Origin: Pieris napi
Lineage: Eukaryota > Arthropoda > Insecta > Lepidoptera > Pieridae
DNA: 64,000 nt
NCBI RefSeq assembly: GCF_905475465.1
Contig: NC_062237.1
Coordinates: 13,316,501-13,380,500, forward strand
Direction: 5' to 3'
The notes beneath the pieces are model-generated. The model was not told where the DNA came from, made no database searches, and was given only the letters and a program-made list of their open reading frames with translations. A program made the position numbers and the translations under genes. Shown here piece by piece: positions 34,547-47,400 of the stretch; the first letter of the stretch is position 1, and every line of letters begins with the position of its first letter.

Positions 34547-36113
34547 ATGAGTGGTTTGATAAATCGACAGAAGTACTCCGCAGCTTTTGTGGCTTCTAGT
34601 TATTTTTGTATTTCTGCTAGTATATTGACGGTGACTCTATTTTCTGGAAACATATTGGGTCACACATCAGAATTGTGGGCGTTAAAGTACTGGGGACCAG
34701 CATTGTATTTATGCCTACTTAATTTTACCCTTCGGTATTCATTAAAAGGCTTCCCATATGAAGTAAGTGGATTTTATTATATTAATCTTTGATAGGATAA
34801 AGCTTTTCAAAGTAATTTATATCTAGAAAATTATAGTAATTATTGTTTCTTTATGATTTTCAGGTTGCCTTAAGATCAGCATTTCTAGGATCAGTGTTCG
34901 CATTAGGATTATATTTGACTTCATTAACTGCAGCATGGAGGGCATTTGGCCTGTATATAATAGCACTTTCAATATTTCATTTCTCTGAATTCTTTGCTGT
35001 TGCACTTACAAATCCAAGAACATTAACTATTGATTCATTTATTTTAAATCATAGTTATCAGTATTGGCTTGCTGCAATCGCTAGTTGGATTGAGATGTCA
35101 GTTGAGTGTTATTTCTTTCCTGGTAAGCTTTATATAATTATATTGAATTTCTGTTGTTTGTATAAAATTTTCTATTTATAAATTTTGCTTGTAGGCCTCA
35201 AATCAGCACAATGGTTGACAATGCTAGGTGTTGCTATGTGTATTAGTGGAGAAGTGTGGAGGAAAATGGCTATGTTTACAGCTAAAACCAACTTTAATCA
35301 TCATGTAAGTTGAGTGACTTTTTTAGTGTAAATGATTAAAAAAATATTCAAAAGGATGTAATAAATGTGATTAATATTATTTTTCCTATTACTATTCATA
35401 CTATTATTCATGGGCTAAAATGATTTTTTGGAATTCACAAAAGATAGCAAGTAAGCCAAAACTAAATATTTAAAATATGTGCAATGCTTTATTTTTGAAT
35501 TGTATATGTATTATGGGTTTCAGGTACAAACAGTAAAGAAAGCAGATCATCAACTTGTTACAGGTGGAGTGTATGCATTTTGCCGACATCCTAGCTACAT
35601 GGGTTGGTTTTATTGGTCAATCGGTACACAGGTTAGTGTCTATGCTATATCATTATTTCCATTTCTGAAGGCTTGATTTCTCTTTGTCTTTGTTTTGATT
35701 AATCTAGGAGTAGGGATAAATAAATAAATAAAATTTCTGTGTCAAAGTTAAGCAACTCCCATTAGATAAATTTAATTTTTTTTGCATTCCTTTCTGTTTT
35801 ACTTTATTAGGTCTTTTAATAATATTAGTTGTAAAATTATAATGATCTGAATCCTGCAGATCATTTAGCACATTATCTGTGAGCATGTTTTATTACTACA
35901 GCTAACTAATCAAATTGTTTTCAGATGATTCTTATAAACCCAATATGCTTGGTGATCTATGCCATAGTGTCATGGTCTTTCTTTCAAGAGCGTATTTATG
36001 CAGAGGAAATGTTCCTTGTGTCTTTCTTTGGAAACCATTACCTTGAATATCAGAAGCAGGTTGGCACTGGGATCCCATTTGTCAGAGGATATGTTCCTGA
36101 TGACAGCTGGTGA
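34547..36113 (+). CDS. ICMT: Protein-S-isoprenylcysteine O-methyltransferase (ICMT/Ste14)
   Basis: It methylates the C-terminal prenylcysteine of CAAX proteins such as Ras and lamins, using S-adenosylmethionine, in the endoplasmic reticulum membrane. Exons: 34547-34762, 34864-35122, 35195-35304, 35524-35631 and 35925-36113, totalling 882 nt (293 residues; human ICMT is 284). Junctions are GT-AG with matching phase. Several hydrophobic membrane segments fill the N-terminal two thirds. The C-terminal active region reads VTGGVYAFCRHPSYMGWF and later EEMFLVSFFGNHYLEYQKQV, ending GIPFVRGYVPDDSW. RHPSY and the E..YL.Y motif are the family's cofactor and substrate signature. All appear intact. Introns are short (72-293 nt). 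Confidence 0.93.
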
Positions 36114-36253
36114 TGGTTGAACTCAAGTCACAAAATGACCAGGAGATACTCATGGTGATAAACTGAGAAAAATAACAAAAGAGGAGTAGAATTGTAAATA
36201 CATCATTACAACATAAAATGGTTTTTATGTGTAATGTGATAGTTAATAATTGT

Positions 36254-36259
36254 AATAAA
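36254..36259 (+). terminator. ICMT poly(A) signal
   Basis: AATAAA lies about 140 nt after the ICMT stop codon, in AT-rich sequence. Other downstream signals are possible. Confidence 0.45.
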
Positions 36260-36649
36260 TATAAACAATTGATTATCAGTTGTAAAGTATAAGAGGTCAT
36301 AACTCAATCATATTTAAACGTCAAGCACAACTCATTGTGTTCCTATTTAGTAACTCACTGTAAATATGTACTTACATATATTACAAACATTATTTGCATT
36401 TTTGAATATTTCAAAAAAAAAATTATTGTTTAATTTCATGCCATTGATATTTAAATTCTAGTGAATATTTTCTGTTGTAGTATTGTATATTAGAAGATGT
36501 GTTGTAATATCTATTTATTGTAAAAGATTGTAACATAAAATGTATTTATTGGTTGTGAATGGTACAAGATAAATGTTGATCTGAGTGACTACTTTAATTT
36601 CACTAACAGTAACCTTAATATTATAAAATTGTATTATGTGTTGGTGGCT

Positions 36650-36990
36650 TTTGAGGGAGGAGTACACTCTTTTTTTAAATACTTAAAGGGAAGATCTCCA
36701 CTGGGAGACAATTTCGCAGCTCGCTACTTTACAAAAGAAAATGCCTAGTGAAACGGACTGTGACACTTCGTAGTACACATTGTAGACAACGCATAGAGAC
36801 GCAGATGACCAGCCTAGCGATGTGAGCAGTATTCCATGTGATATCGTACTTGAGCTTTGTAGAGCTCCACACGTTTTACCTCAGTGAAATCTGCTTAATA
36901 AAACAGTAGCTTAGCTAGCGTAGTTACAAAAGTCAGTGAATCTCTGAGCCTACCTCATAAGTTTTGAAAACAAACTACAATGTTTTCAAA
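36650..36990 (-). pseudogene. LINE ORF2 C-terminal fragment
   Basis: The minus strand reads LYKAQVRYHMEYCSHR and then WAGHLRLYA, matching the post-RT region of Jockey/CR1-like ORF2 proteins (LYKAQVRPHMEYC.H.W.G). It is frame-shifted and short. Confidence 0.5.
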
Positions 36991-37027
36991 TCAATGTTTA
37001 ACTCGGTAGTTACACAGTTGAATTAGA

Positions 37028-39643
37028 ATGGCAACCACTATTTTTATTTTCTTATTGGATTATGTACCGGGTATGGTAAATTGTTGACCATTATACAAAT
37101 CTTTGTAAAAACTAATCGTTATTATTATTCAGCGGTTTTTAAATAATTTATAATAGCGGGTTTTAAAGCTAAAGCCACACGGCATAGTAGTAACGGTATA
37201 TGTATGTTTTTAGGTTTCGAAACTGCTTTTAAATCGAGTCTCCAGAACTTAAATGAGAATATTACCATCGATATTTGTGATTCACGTTTATTGAATGAAA
37301 TACTTAAAATTCAAGAATTTAATAGCGTATACAGAGATTTACACCATGAAAATATATCACGAAATTACATTGATAAATTAAGTCCATATCAAGCTTTATT
37401 TGATATGAAGAATTCCGCCGAAGGCTACAATTACCGGATCGGTATTTCAGCTTTGAATATTTTTCATGATAAAATAGCACGAGAATATTTTCCCGCACAA
37501 GCGCCATTTTTGGTTGCCATATTTGAAACCCTCTCAAATATTACCGCGCAAACATGTAGTGGAGTGCTTTTAACCAAAAATTGGGTCCTTACTGCATCTA
37601 CTTGTATTAATGTGCTGCCGTATCTGTATAGAAATGGGTAAGTAATTAATTTTATTGGGAAGGTAAGTTTCTTATATAGTCCTAAAGTGTCGTGTATTTT
37701 CTACATAATATGTTTAATGTTTTACATTGTTGAAGGTAAATACTATTAGAGTAGTTAACTATGTTATAACGCTTTGTGTATCTATTCGCTTTGGGCGACG
37801 TAGAAAGCTAATCGCCTTTAAAAAGATAAATTAAACAGATGCAAAAATGTATTTACACTCATTCCAATAATAGGTCTTTCAACTTAAAAAATATTAAAAA
37901 AAATATATTTGAATGTTAATGCTTTCAGGTCGGCCACAGGTAGAAGTTACCATACGGTTATCGCGAATTCGACCAACCCTCTATCTGACGGTTCTGTACA
38001 CAACGTGACAGACGTGGTCCTTTATCCAAAAAAGCGCGTGCCCTTAGCATTGATGAGAATTAACCCGAGCATTGAAGTTAAACCACTGCAATTGTATAAC
38101 AGTAACTTTATGGATAACTTACAAACTATGGTCTACGGATGGTCTATTTACAAGGTGTTTAAACTTTTTAATACCGATATTTCTCAGAGCGTCAAATAGG
38201 AATTAAATGTAGTCAATTGTGTAAAATAAAATAAAATAAAATATGTTTATTATGGAACATAAGATACAAGTATCACTTATTCCACGTCATTAAATTTGAA
38301 TTTGTAGGCATCCCTACTCATCGGCAAGTACATCGGTAGTAAGACTACACAATTGACTACATGACTACTATGAACTAACAGTTACTTTTTAGATATTTAC
38401 TAGCTGACCCGGCAAAAGTTGTTTTGCCATGCATATTACTACTACTATCTATAAAACAATACAAGAATAAAAAATAGGGGTTGATCGTAGAGGGGTAAAA
38501 AATAAAGGTTGTATGTATTTTGTATGCCGTATCATAAAAAAATTTGTCTAAAAAATAAGATTTGTCTTATCACTTAGGGGGTTTAAAATATAGATAGTAG
38601 CCGATTTTCAGACTTACTGAATATGCATAAAATCCATAAGAATCATTCGAGCCGTTTAATTATATTACCACGATAATTTTATATAAAAGTATAGAGATTA
38701 AAACTTCTAGTCGAGCAACGTGATAACAGACATACAATATACTTGTCATAATTGTACAGGAGTATGATTTAATACTTGATTAATAAAAATATTACAAGAA
38801 TTAGGTAAACGGAAACTAAAAGACGGCGGGCGTTCAACAGGGTCGGCTTAAATTATCTCTAACCGATTTATAATTGTATATCATAACTTTGAAAAGCTAT
38901 GGTAGGTCTACTAAGGTACTATTTAGCCACCACCATAGTATATTTTTTAGAATGAAAATGGGAGTGATGTCATGAAAACTAGTATTGTGGAATCAACAGC
39001 CCGTAAATGCGATGCAAACCATGCTATTAAAGGAACACATTCGTTGTTATGTCTGATCGCCAGAAAGCCTACAAATGAATACAAGGTATTTGTAATACAT
39101 TCTAATGTTTAGAAATATAACAGTTTACGAAATTATATCAAAAACCGAGTTTAATAATTTGCTACAACTTTCATGAAGGCGTAAAGCGCCTACGGTAATA
39201 TTTACGTTTTAATTTGCAATACTTATTGTATTGGATAACACGTTTTAAAGAAGGGTTACTTTTACCGGATTACAACATGATACCACCACAACTATTTATT
39301 TTAATGCTAATTTGTAAGGCACTGCAATAAAAGTTAAAAATCCCATGACTTTTTTTAAAGGTAAAGTAGACTTTCTGATAATTTCCAGATGAATTCCGGA
39401 GGTCCAGTGCTGGTATTACGTCACAAGAAAGTGTATCTCTTGGGTATTGCACTAGTCGATCGCATCTCTTTCGTGGTACCTTTAAACCACTATTATGGTT
39501 GGATCAATTATATTTTAAAACAATATTGCATTTTTTATTTTATTCGTTTATGCCAGAAATCTTTTATCATTACGTATGTATTTCTTACCATAGAATTTCC
39601 AATAAAATTCCTATTGTATAGTAACTTAATAATAACTATTTAG
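37028..39643 (+). CDS. Secreted trypsin-like serine protease homologue, catalytic triad lost
   Basis: Exons: 37028-37070, 37214-37637, 37929-38154, 38951-39085 and 39389-39643 (1083 nt, 360 residues), all GT-AG with matching phases. The short hydrophobic N-terminus MATTIFIFLLDYVPG could be a signal peptide. The chymotrypsin fold is recognised by CSGVLLTKNWVLTASTC, where the active family has TAAHC, so the catalytic His is Thr. The Asp block reads VPLALMRINPSIE without the usual D-I-A-L. The Ser block is MNSGGPVLVL, keeping Ser but replacing the preceding Asp with Asn. The protein is most likely non-proteolytic. The last 45 residues form a hydrophobic tail after GWINYILKQYC, unusual for the family. 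Intron 3 holds a Helitron. Its role is unknown; serine protease homologues are often immune or seminal proteins in insects. Confidence 0.75.
38207..38362. repeat. 156-bp unit with 17-bp terminal inverted repeats
   Basis: ATGTAGTCAATTGTGTA (38207-38223) is inverted exactly at 38346-38362. The interior carries AAAAT repeats and resembles a LINE-like A-rich tail read backwards. It lies in intron 3 of the protease homologue. Confidence 0.55.
38400..38697 (-). mobile_element. Nonautonomous Helitron copy 2
   Basis: On the minus strand it starts A|TCTCTATACTTT and ends with GGGTCAGCTAG|T after a GGCAAAACAACTTTTGCC hairpin. The degraded GAATGATTCTTATGGATTTT region parallels the copy at 8981-9266. 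It lies in intron 3 of the protease homologue. Confidence 0.7.
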
Positions 39644-41281
39644 CAAACCGTGAGGTGCGCATATAAATAATTTAATATCCGGTTAGTTTTTATCTCTTAG
39701 ATTAGTATTAAGATGGAGGTTTGTTAAATCCAATACATTTTTGACATGCCAATGTCATACTTAGCGATTCGTTTTATCTAGATTTGCCCTTAGTTACCTT
39801 AAGCTATCGTTCCTTAATTCCTCTTTATAAACATGTGCCTTGGTTAACCATTAAGTACTGTAATAATAATAATAATAGCCTTTATTCAGATACACTTATT
39901 TGTTTATTAAGAACTGTAAGCCTTAGTTAATATAAATTATTATTATTTTTCTTTTTTTTACTCAAGGTGCAACTGATAAGTGCTCAGTGCGTGGGAGATT
40001 ATGTGGGTCTCGCTATGGTGCAAACCCACTAAAACCCCAAGGCACCACCAACAATCGACCTTAGTTAGGTTATTAACAGCAGAGGCTTATTCGCTTCCCG
40101 ACATGCTATGCGACGGTTGCGTCCGCTTCTCCACACCTATTGTTAGGTTGTGAAGATACTTGACACAGGAGTATCCTTCTCAGACTGGGTCATTCGCTTT
40201 TTTAGTAATAGCTAGGGGAGATCGGGTCCAGTACTTCCAGAGATTCGAATGCACAACGTCTAAATATGAATAGTAGGTACAAATTCTAGCATAAAACTTT
40301 CTCATGTCGATTATAAAATAGGCGTAATTTGACGTCATTAAATAGCCATACGATGTTACACAACTGATATTAATGGAAGGATGACTAGTGATTAACGACT
40401 TTCACTTGCTCTCAACTTTGCCTCGTTAAGGATTTTGTAACAACTTTTGAAATCCGTAAGGTTAAAAACGCGTGTAATTTACTTTATGATATAACAATTA
40501 AAGCATATTTATAGTTTTGTGGTATCGTGTTCACGGAATGCAGATAAAAAATAAATAATACTGGCATAATAAAATAACTTTATATTTTATAACTGAAATC
40601 AATAATTTTCTCCACGACTCAGCGGTTAACGATATGGTTTATCCAATTATCATCAAAATAGTACTCAAAACTAAAGTTTCGACTTGATGACGATTGAAAG
40701 ATGACTTACATGAATAAAAATATAAGTCTTGTTTTTTTTTTCGTCGTAAAATGGTTCTATGCAACCACAGGGATATTAAAGTGTTGGTATTTTTTTCTAT
40801 ATGATGTCCGATAAACGCAGTTGTTGGGACTGCAAAGATTTTAAAATTCGAATGCCCTTAGGTATATCATTTATATTACTAAAATTTATTGATATAATAC
40901 TAAATCAAAAATTAAGCATCGTAAAAATAACATTCTTTGAATCTAAACCTAAAACCTTTAAAAATATCATATAATAACTAAAATATATTATGTATTAAAA
41001 GGAGTCCCTTTAGGCAAGGTTCCGAAGATACTGGCAGCGTTACCCCTTTGAATAGCCAGACTAATTCTTTGTCCGAGGTGCCAGCTACCAGCTCTTCGGT
41101 TTCGTGTGACGGTGACAGGTTATTTAGCTATTTCCTTAAAAAAATATATGTATATTCCTTACATATGGTATGTTCCATATTGTATAGATAATTTATAGAC
41201 ATTTTTTAAAAAAGATTTTATGGTCCAGACAGTCTTTATGATCATGCTCGTAGACAACAGACTTTAAATCTGTCGAGATTA
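39644..41281. other. Intergenic stretch with repeat remnants
   Basis: An ATA trinucleotide run at 39860-39875 precedes a LINE-like block at 39960-40260 (GGTGCAACTGATAAGTGCTC and CCCAAGGCACCACCAAC). Another block at 40995-41115 looks repetitive. No gene is recognised. Confidence 0.35.
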
Positions 41282-41389
41282 ATGGCGCGAGCCGTTGTGG
41301 AAAATTCTTGCGTCACAGGAACATCGCAATATGACACAAACAGTATGCAGACTGATATCAACGTTTCGCATCATTGCATCGCGTATCAA

Positions 41390-41484
41390 GTGAAATTTCC
41401 ACGTGACGTCAGACGAAGAAAGTCGCGGTCGGCGGTCAGTCGGCATCAGGGCTCCGGAGCAGACGCACGCGTCATGGTCTAAGC
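41390..41484 (+). promoter_or_regulatory. Putative promoter/5' UTR of the phospholipase gene
   Basis: A CpG-rich island against an AT-rich background. It contains a palindromic TGACGTCA (about 41404-41411), the cyclic-AMP-response-element consensus, and a TCAGT initiator-like motif near 41436. A 66-codon frame (41282-41482) ends two bases before the phospholipase ATG and could be an upstream ORF if transcription starts earlier. Confidence 0.4.
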
Positions 41485-44400
41485 ATGTCGTTCCGTAGGC
41501 TTCTCACCGCGATGCGATCGGCCAGAGACGCTTTGAACCGCGGCGCGCCTATGGATGGGCTTCTGAAGTCGTTGCTATCAGTGATTGTGATATGTTGTAT
41601 TGCTGTTTCATCACCGCAAACTGCTTCAGCGAAGCCCTTCACTTTCAGCTTACCAGCGAGCTGGTCATTAGCAGGTGGGTTTGGACGGGTGCCGGGTCTG
41701 GCTACTGAATTTTACATAAATATTAAAAGCATCTTAGAAAAACTTGAATAAGATCTAAAAGTTAGTGTAAAACACATACTCACAAGTTATACATTTACTA
41801 CGAAAGTAGTTTTTCACAAAAACATAGGAAAATCTCTGAAAACTTTTCATTTGGGTATATGCTATTAGGTTCTTAGTTACACGATATTTCTATACCTACA
41901 CTATATCCTCAATTTTATATTTTCGTTATAAAGTTGTAAACACCATTAAATATAATTTTGTTTTTTTTTTAGATATTCTTGATATATCCTGTGATAAATA
42001 TACCCCTTTTGGCATAATAATAACTCCATAATATTAGGTTTAGAATAATTTTCATTCCCACATTTCGTTCTAAAGCCGAAAAGTACAGAACAGATGCTTT
42101 TAACCTCTCCCAATGAGTTTGACCATTTTCTTATCGTCCCTCGTAATACATGGATAAATTTATACTGCAGCTAATAAAGTCACTTGTAGGAGTCTATCGA
42201 TTTTGGCAAGCTCAGAAAGTAGTCTGAAAACTTACAGAGCATTACATAATTAATGAAGCGGTGTAACGGAAACAGTTTCGCCGAAGCTTAAAATTTTTAA
42301 CAGGGAATTATACTTTCTGCTTGTGCAGCAGCGCTGTAATTTAATTTGAAGTGTCTCACTAACGAATATTTTATATGCCTTTGTAATTTAATTAAAATAA
42401 TGGGACAATTCTTCGCAGCCTAGATTTTCGTTAGAATCTGTTGATAGATCATTCTATCTGTGAATTTTTATAATAAAGATGAGGGCATTCATGAAATAAG
42501 AACGAACAGGACTTATATTTTTAGTTGTTCTGTGTGTGCTTTACAATTATTTAACATGTGCTTCAGGATTAGTGGGCACAGTGGGTGCCCGATCAGACAG
42601 CATAGATCGTAAGGAAGCTGGTGTGAAGCCGTACTCCGGCCGTCGCGTGAGCAATGACACCCTTCGTATGATTTACTTCCACGACCAGACTGTGGCAGTG
42701 GTGGAGCTGGGAGAGGAAAAGCTACTGCTCAACTGTGAGCTTATCGAGACTTAGTGAGTACTACTTTATAATTGTTTTATAAATCAAGTAAAGCTTGGTC
42801 GATGAACCATGTTGTCATCTGATGCTCACTTTTATGATATTTATTTGGAATTATCTTCTCGTTCTAAGGCTGATAGAATAACAGTAGATATTATAGATAT
42901 GAGCTAAAATAAAAGCTTCTACATTCAAAAATTCTTCTTCGAATATTTTAAAAGACTACGATAGTAAAATCCGGTTCCAATATAAAATTGCACATTTAAA
43001 ATGGAAATATTGTTATCGTTATCATAGAATAATAACATTCTATTTCTTTATTATGTGGTCGTGGTAATAGTAGGTGATTTATTAACCCAGTAATGTGTTG
43101 AGCGATGTTCTTTTCGTAAGGTCCCCCATGTTGCAGACCGTTTCCAACGAGAACATTCAATTAAATAATTGATATGATTCATATAAAACGCGATGTTTCA
43201 AATCAAAACCATCTTCTCAACGGTTATATTCAAGGTATTTTACATATAACAGATTGTTTAAATTTTAAATTCAAATATATGCTACAACGATAGTACCAAG
43301 GTGTAAAAAGCTTTTCACATAAATTTTCTCTATAAACTGACATAAGTGCGGTTAATATAGATATCCTTAACTAGTTAGTATTAGATAGGCTAGTTCACAA
43401 AGTACGAAGGTGTAGGGCGGTTACAACTCGCGTAGCAAGGACGCGCTGAATTATTTAGCTGCCTATTACATTCAAGGTTCAGACTTAATCTGCTTTATAT
43501 TCCATACGTGTATACAACGTCTTACACACTCAATAGATGATTCAAGTCAGGGCCGGCAAGAAAATCGAGATTTATTACTCGTATTTTCTACTGCATTCAT
43601 TTAAAGCGCAAGCGGACACTTTTCTACGTATATATGTTTTACTCTAATGTTCCTTGTTAAAATAACAATCACTTGAAAAAATAACATAAAAATGGATAAT
43701 ATCCTGTGATTTCCATTGACAAGATTTATCTCGTAATGTGACATAAGTCTATTATGCGCACGCAACCAGTTTTCAATTTTACCTATCATTTCACTGTCGC
43801 CGTTTACTATTGCGTGCACTTGACATTGTAATCTTTATGGATAGAAAAATATGTATTGTATTTTTCCTATGATCTATGATACTATCTATATACTATCTAC
43901 AGAGTATGTAGACTTATGATTAAGGGTTGTAATGTAGAATTTAACATGAAGAGATCCTAACAACCAACCAAGAAATATATTTTTGGAGTTGTAGCAAAGA
44001 TTGTATTATCTTACTACGATTAAAAATTAAATAAAAACGTAAAAAAGGTAACGGCCGGATATGCCGGCTCATCACTATTATTTAATATACTAAACTATAT
44101 ATTTATTTATTTAACAAATACATATTTTAAGCAGAAGAATTATTATCGTATTGAAGTAATAAGCAAGTAATAAAGAGACCCAAACGTAATAGCTTAAATT
44201 GATCGTGAACTCATATGTCATACCTACCTTTGCTTTTACTATCAATTGACTAACGCACATTTAAATGTGAGAGGCGAAATCTCCCCTCTCTTTCCTGTAA
44301 CTGTAAGAAGTAATAAGAGCATCCTTTGTCAAATCTTCCGAATGACAATACGAAATTCATTGACGGATGTCGGCCAAATAAATGGCCGTTGTCGGGCGAA

Positions 44401-47400
44401 ACTGGTGGTTTCATTTTCAATGAACTTGTTATTAAGACCACTGACCCGGCTCACATGAGTACATTTGTAGAAAGATTAATTAAATTAAACTCTATTAATT
44501 GTTATGTAGCGTAGAGTATCTGTGGTACATTATTGTGTATATCTGTAAGTAATAATTTTCGCAAAGTATTACGATACGGAGACGTGTCATGGTCGAAAGT
44601 CCAAGAACGTCGCTTGACTCTAACTTTTTTCGACCAACGATTTGGTAATCACACACTTAACTAATATTTTGCTAAAACTAATTTTCAATTATTTTGTTTG
44701 ACTTCAGTACTTCATCAGTAGATTGGAAATATCGTCTATCGTTCCAACAGCACTTACCATAGAGCATTTATAGTGGAATATAAATTTAAAAGGCCTTTGA
44801 AAGGCCGCTGTATTGGTTTTTCAACAAACTTGCGGAAATGCAGACATAAAAGGCAGATCACATTAATCTCATTAGTGATTGCAATGTGCAGTAGTTATGT
44901 ACTTTATATTGGCTTCTCTGAAGTGCATAATGGAAGAATGCGACACTACTCGTTATCCGATCACGTTGCCACTTCTGCCTATGCACGTTTTTATGCATCG
45001 TAGCTTTAAAAAGATTTTCATTTTATAGCCTTACTCCAATTTGCGATATTATATTTTTTCGCAATTTTGCAGTTTTTAACGTTTAAAAACTCTCTGGAAA
45101 TGTTGTAAACCTGCTAAGTAAAGTGTTATCAGTTGTATCGATAGATGAGAATCAGTTGGAGCCAGATTTAGCGCTGTATCCAGCCTCCCAATATGATACT
45201 AAATAGTATCTATACACCTACCTATTTGCTAAGCTTTAAAATTAAACTTCTATTTTAACTTTGATTGCACAAAAATTTCCATTTTTTGTATTTTATATCC
45301 ATGTATTTAGAAAATAGTTGCATTCTGGTGACGATTATTAAGCTATGTAATAATATTTATAAAAAAATACTAGTTTATTTATTAAATTACCGGAAAAGCG
45401 CAAGGATGTAAATCCTCGTACAGTAGTGTTGCAGTAACATTAATATTCCGTTGATCCTCTAGGCTCCGCAGTCTGGACTTCAGCCAGGAACGGTGACAAT
45501 AACTTTATCAGGTCAAGGGCGATACATACAAACTTTTTCTAACGACGTGAAAACTAAAGCATATTAATTCGTTCGAAAATACAGTATATCCAAAACATTG
45601 AAATATACATTTAAAATATTAGTATAATTATATATTTCGGAACTGGGAAATTAAATTTTAAATTCTTTAATATATTAAATTGAATAAAATCCTTCCAAGC
45701 TGTACATATGTACCACACATTAATAATGGTGGTATTAGTTATAAATTTTGTTGCTGAATACTTTTTATTCTGTAATAACGACTCTGTGTACGACCGTATA
45801 GCTTAGCGTATAGAGTCTGGTAAATTTTGATACTTCTCCCGGTTGGGTTTACAATTGCTGCATACAGGTCAAGGGCGGAGGGTGCAGGCTTCATTTAGAC
45901 TGGCCTATTTACTTTGTCTATTTATACACCTTTGTGCTACGGAAATAGATGTGATATTTTATCAAGCACAAAGCAGCCTATCGCTACGTCAGATATGAGC
46001 TACATTCGGAATTTCATCGGTATAACTAATATATACTTACGCCTAAATGATTAAAAAAAACATTACTTATATTTAAAAAAAAATCGTTTTATTTTGGATT
46101 AAATGCAACACAGACTAGCATACGGCAGACAGCGTCTGAAATTTTTTTGGCTGAGGTTTTAGGTAGTGTGTGTATAAACATCGTGGAATTGTTGTGTATC
46201 TGGAAGAGAAGAGGCACACAAGGGGAAGGTTAGAGAAGGGGGAGGGGCGCGATCATTGATTCAATCATTGAACAATTGTCGCATCGGAATATGCGCACGA
46301 TTGTCACTATGCAATACTACAGTTCATTTTTTCGCTAACGGTTTTGCTATGAATTTAAAATACAATATAATTTTAAAAAAATTATTTCGGAGGAAGAGGT
46401 GATTATGGAAACCAATTTGTTTGTGTAAAGATGCAGATTACTACAAGAAGTTATAAGTGTTTATACTAATATACCTAATTATTATTCTTAATTGCAATTC
46501 TTAAATGAATAATAAATTACGTAGACTATTATAATATTTGACCCACTTTTCTTTCGTTACAGTTGCATAATATGTACATTATATAGAATCAATCGTTATT
46601 GTTACGTAATTATGCTAATTAGAGATATAATGATTAATTAACAACTGTTAGTGTAAAATAACGGATACGAATAATTATGTGTTTAGTTTAAATAGCACAT
46701 AATCTATTTCAAGTGTGGTGTATAAATATAGTAAGGTGAGCAGTTTATCGGCGTGCTACTCTCATCCCTGAGATTGTACGTTCCCCGGCTGTGCACCAAT
46801 GGACTTTCAGTCTATGAGTGCAATTAACACTCGCTCGTACGGCAAAGATAACACACCGTGAGGAAAGCGGCTTGCCTTAAACCCAAAAAGCTGACTGCGT
46901 GTGTCGAGCATAGAAGTATGGGGATCTACGCACTATTATACAGAAAACAAATGATCACGAAACTGATACAGAAATCTGTGGCACAGGCTTAAAGCGTGGT
47001 TGTAGCGCCAACGATTTTTTTGTATTAAAAGAGATAGCTTTAACTATTTTAATTCGGTCCCTTATTCAGTCCCTTTAGTGGTTTTTCTCTGTTTCAGTAC
47101 CTTCAGTAAATTTATAGCGTTAACAATTACAAAACACATTGTATGAATCGTCCAGCAAATCGGCAAATCGTCCTCGCGAGACACAAATTACGTCAAACGA
47201 ATAACAGCACGTGAACCGACGGGGTCTTGTCTGACAGGCAAAACTACAACAACAAAGTATTATTAATATCACAATTTAAGGTTGACGTCGTAATTTTCTG
47301 CTGTGGCTTATGTAGCTCTCTATATTCGGTAGAATTTTTTCATTGTAAATATATTGAACCGCGACTTTCTAAGCGAACTACTAGAAATAGAAATTACGTT

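Noticed and set aside
37204..37213. Start codon of the protease homologue at 37204
   Set aside because: This ATG lies just before an acceptor (TTTTTAG|G). An upstream exon at 37028-37070 supplies a signal-peptide-like start in the right phase.
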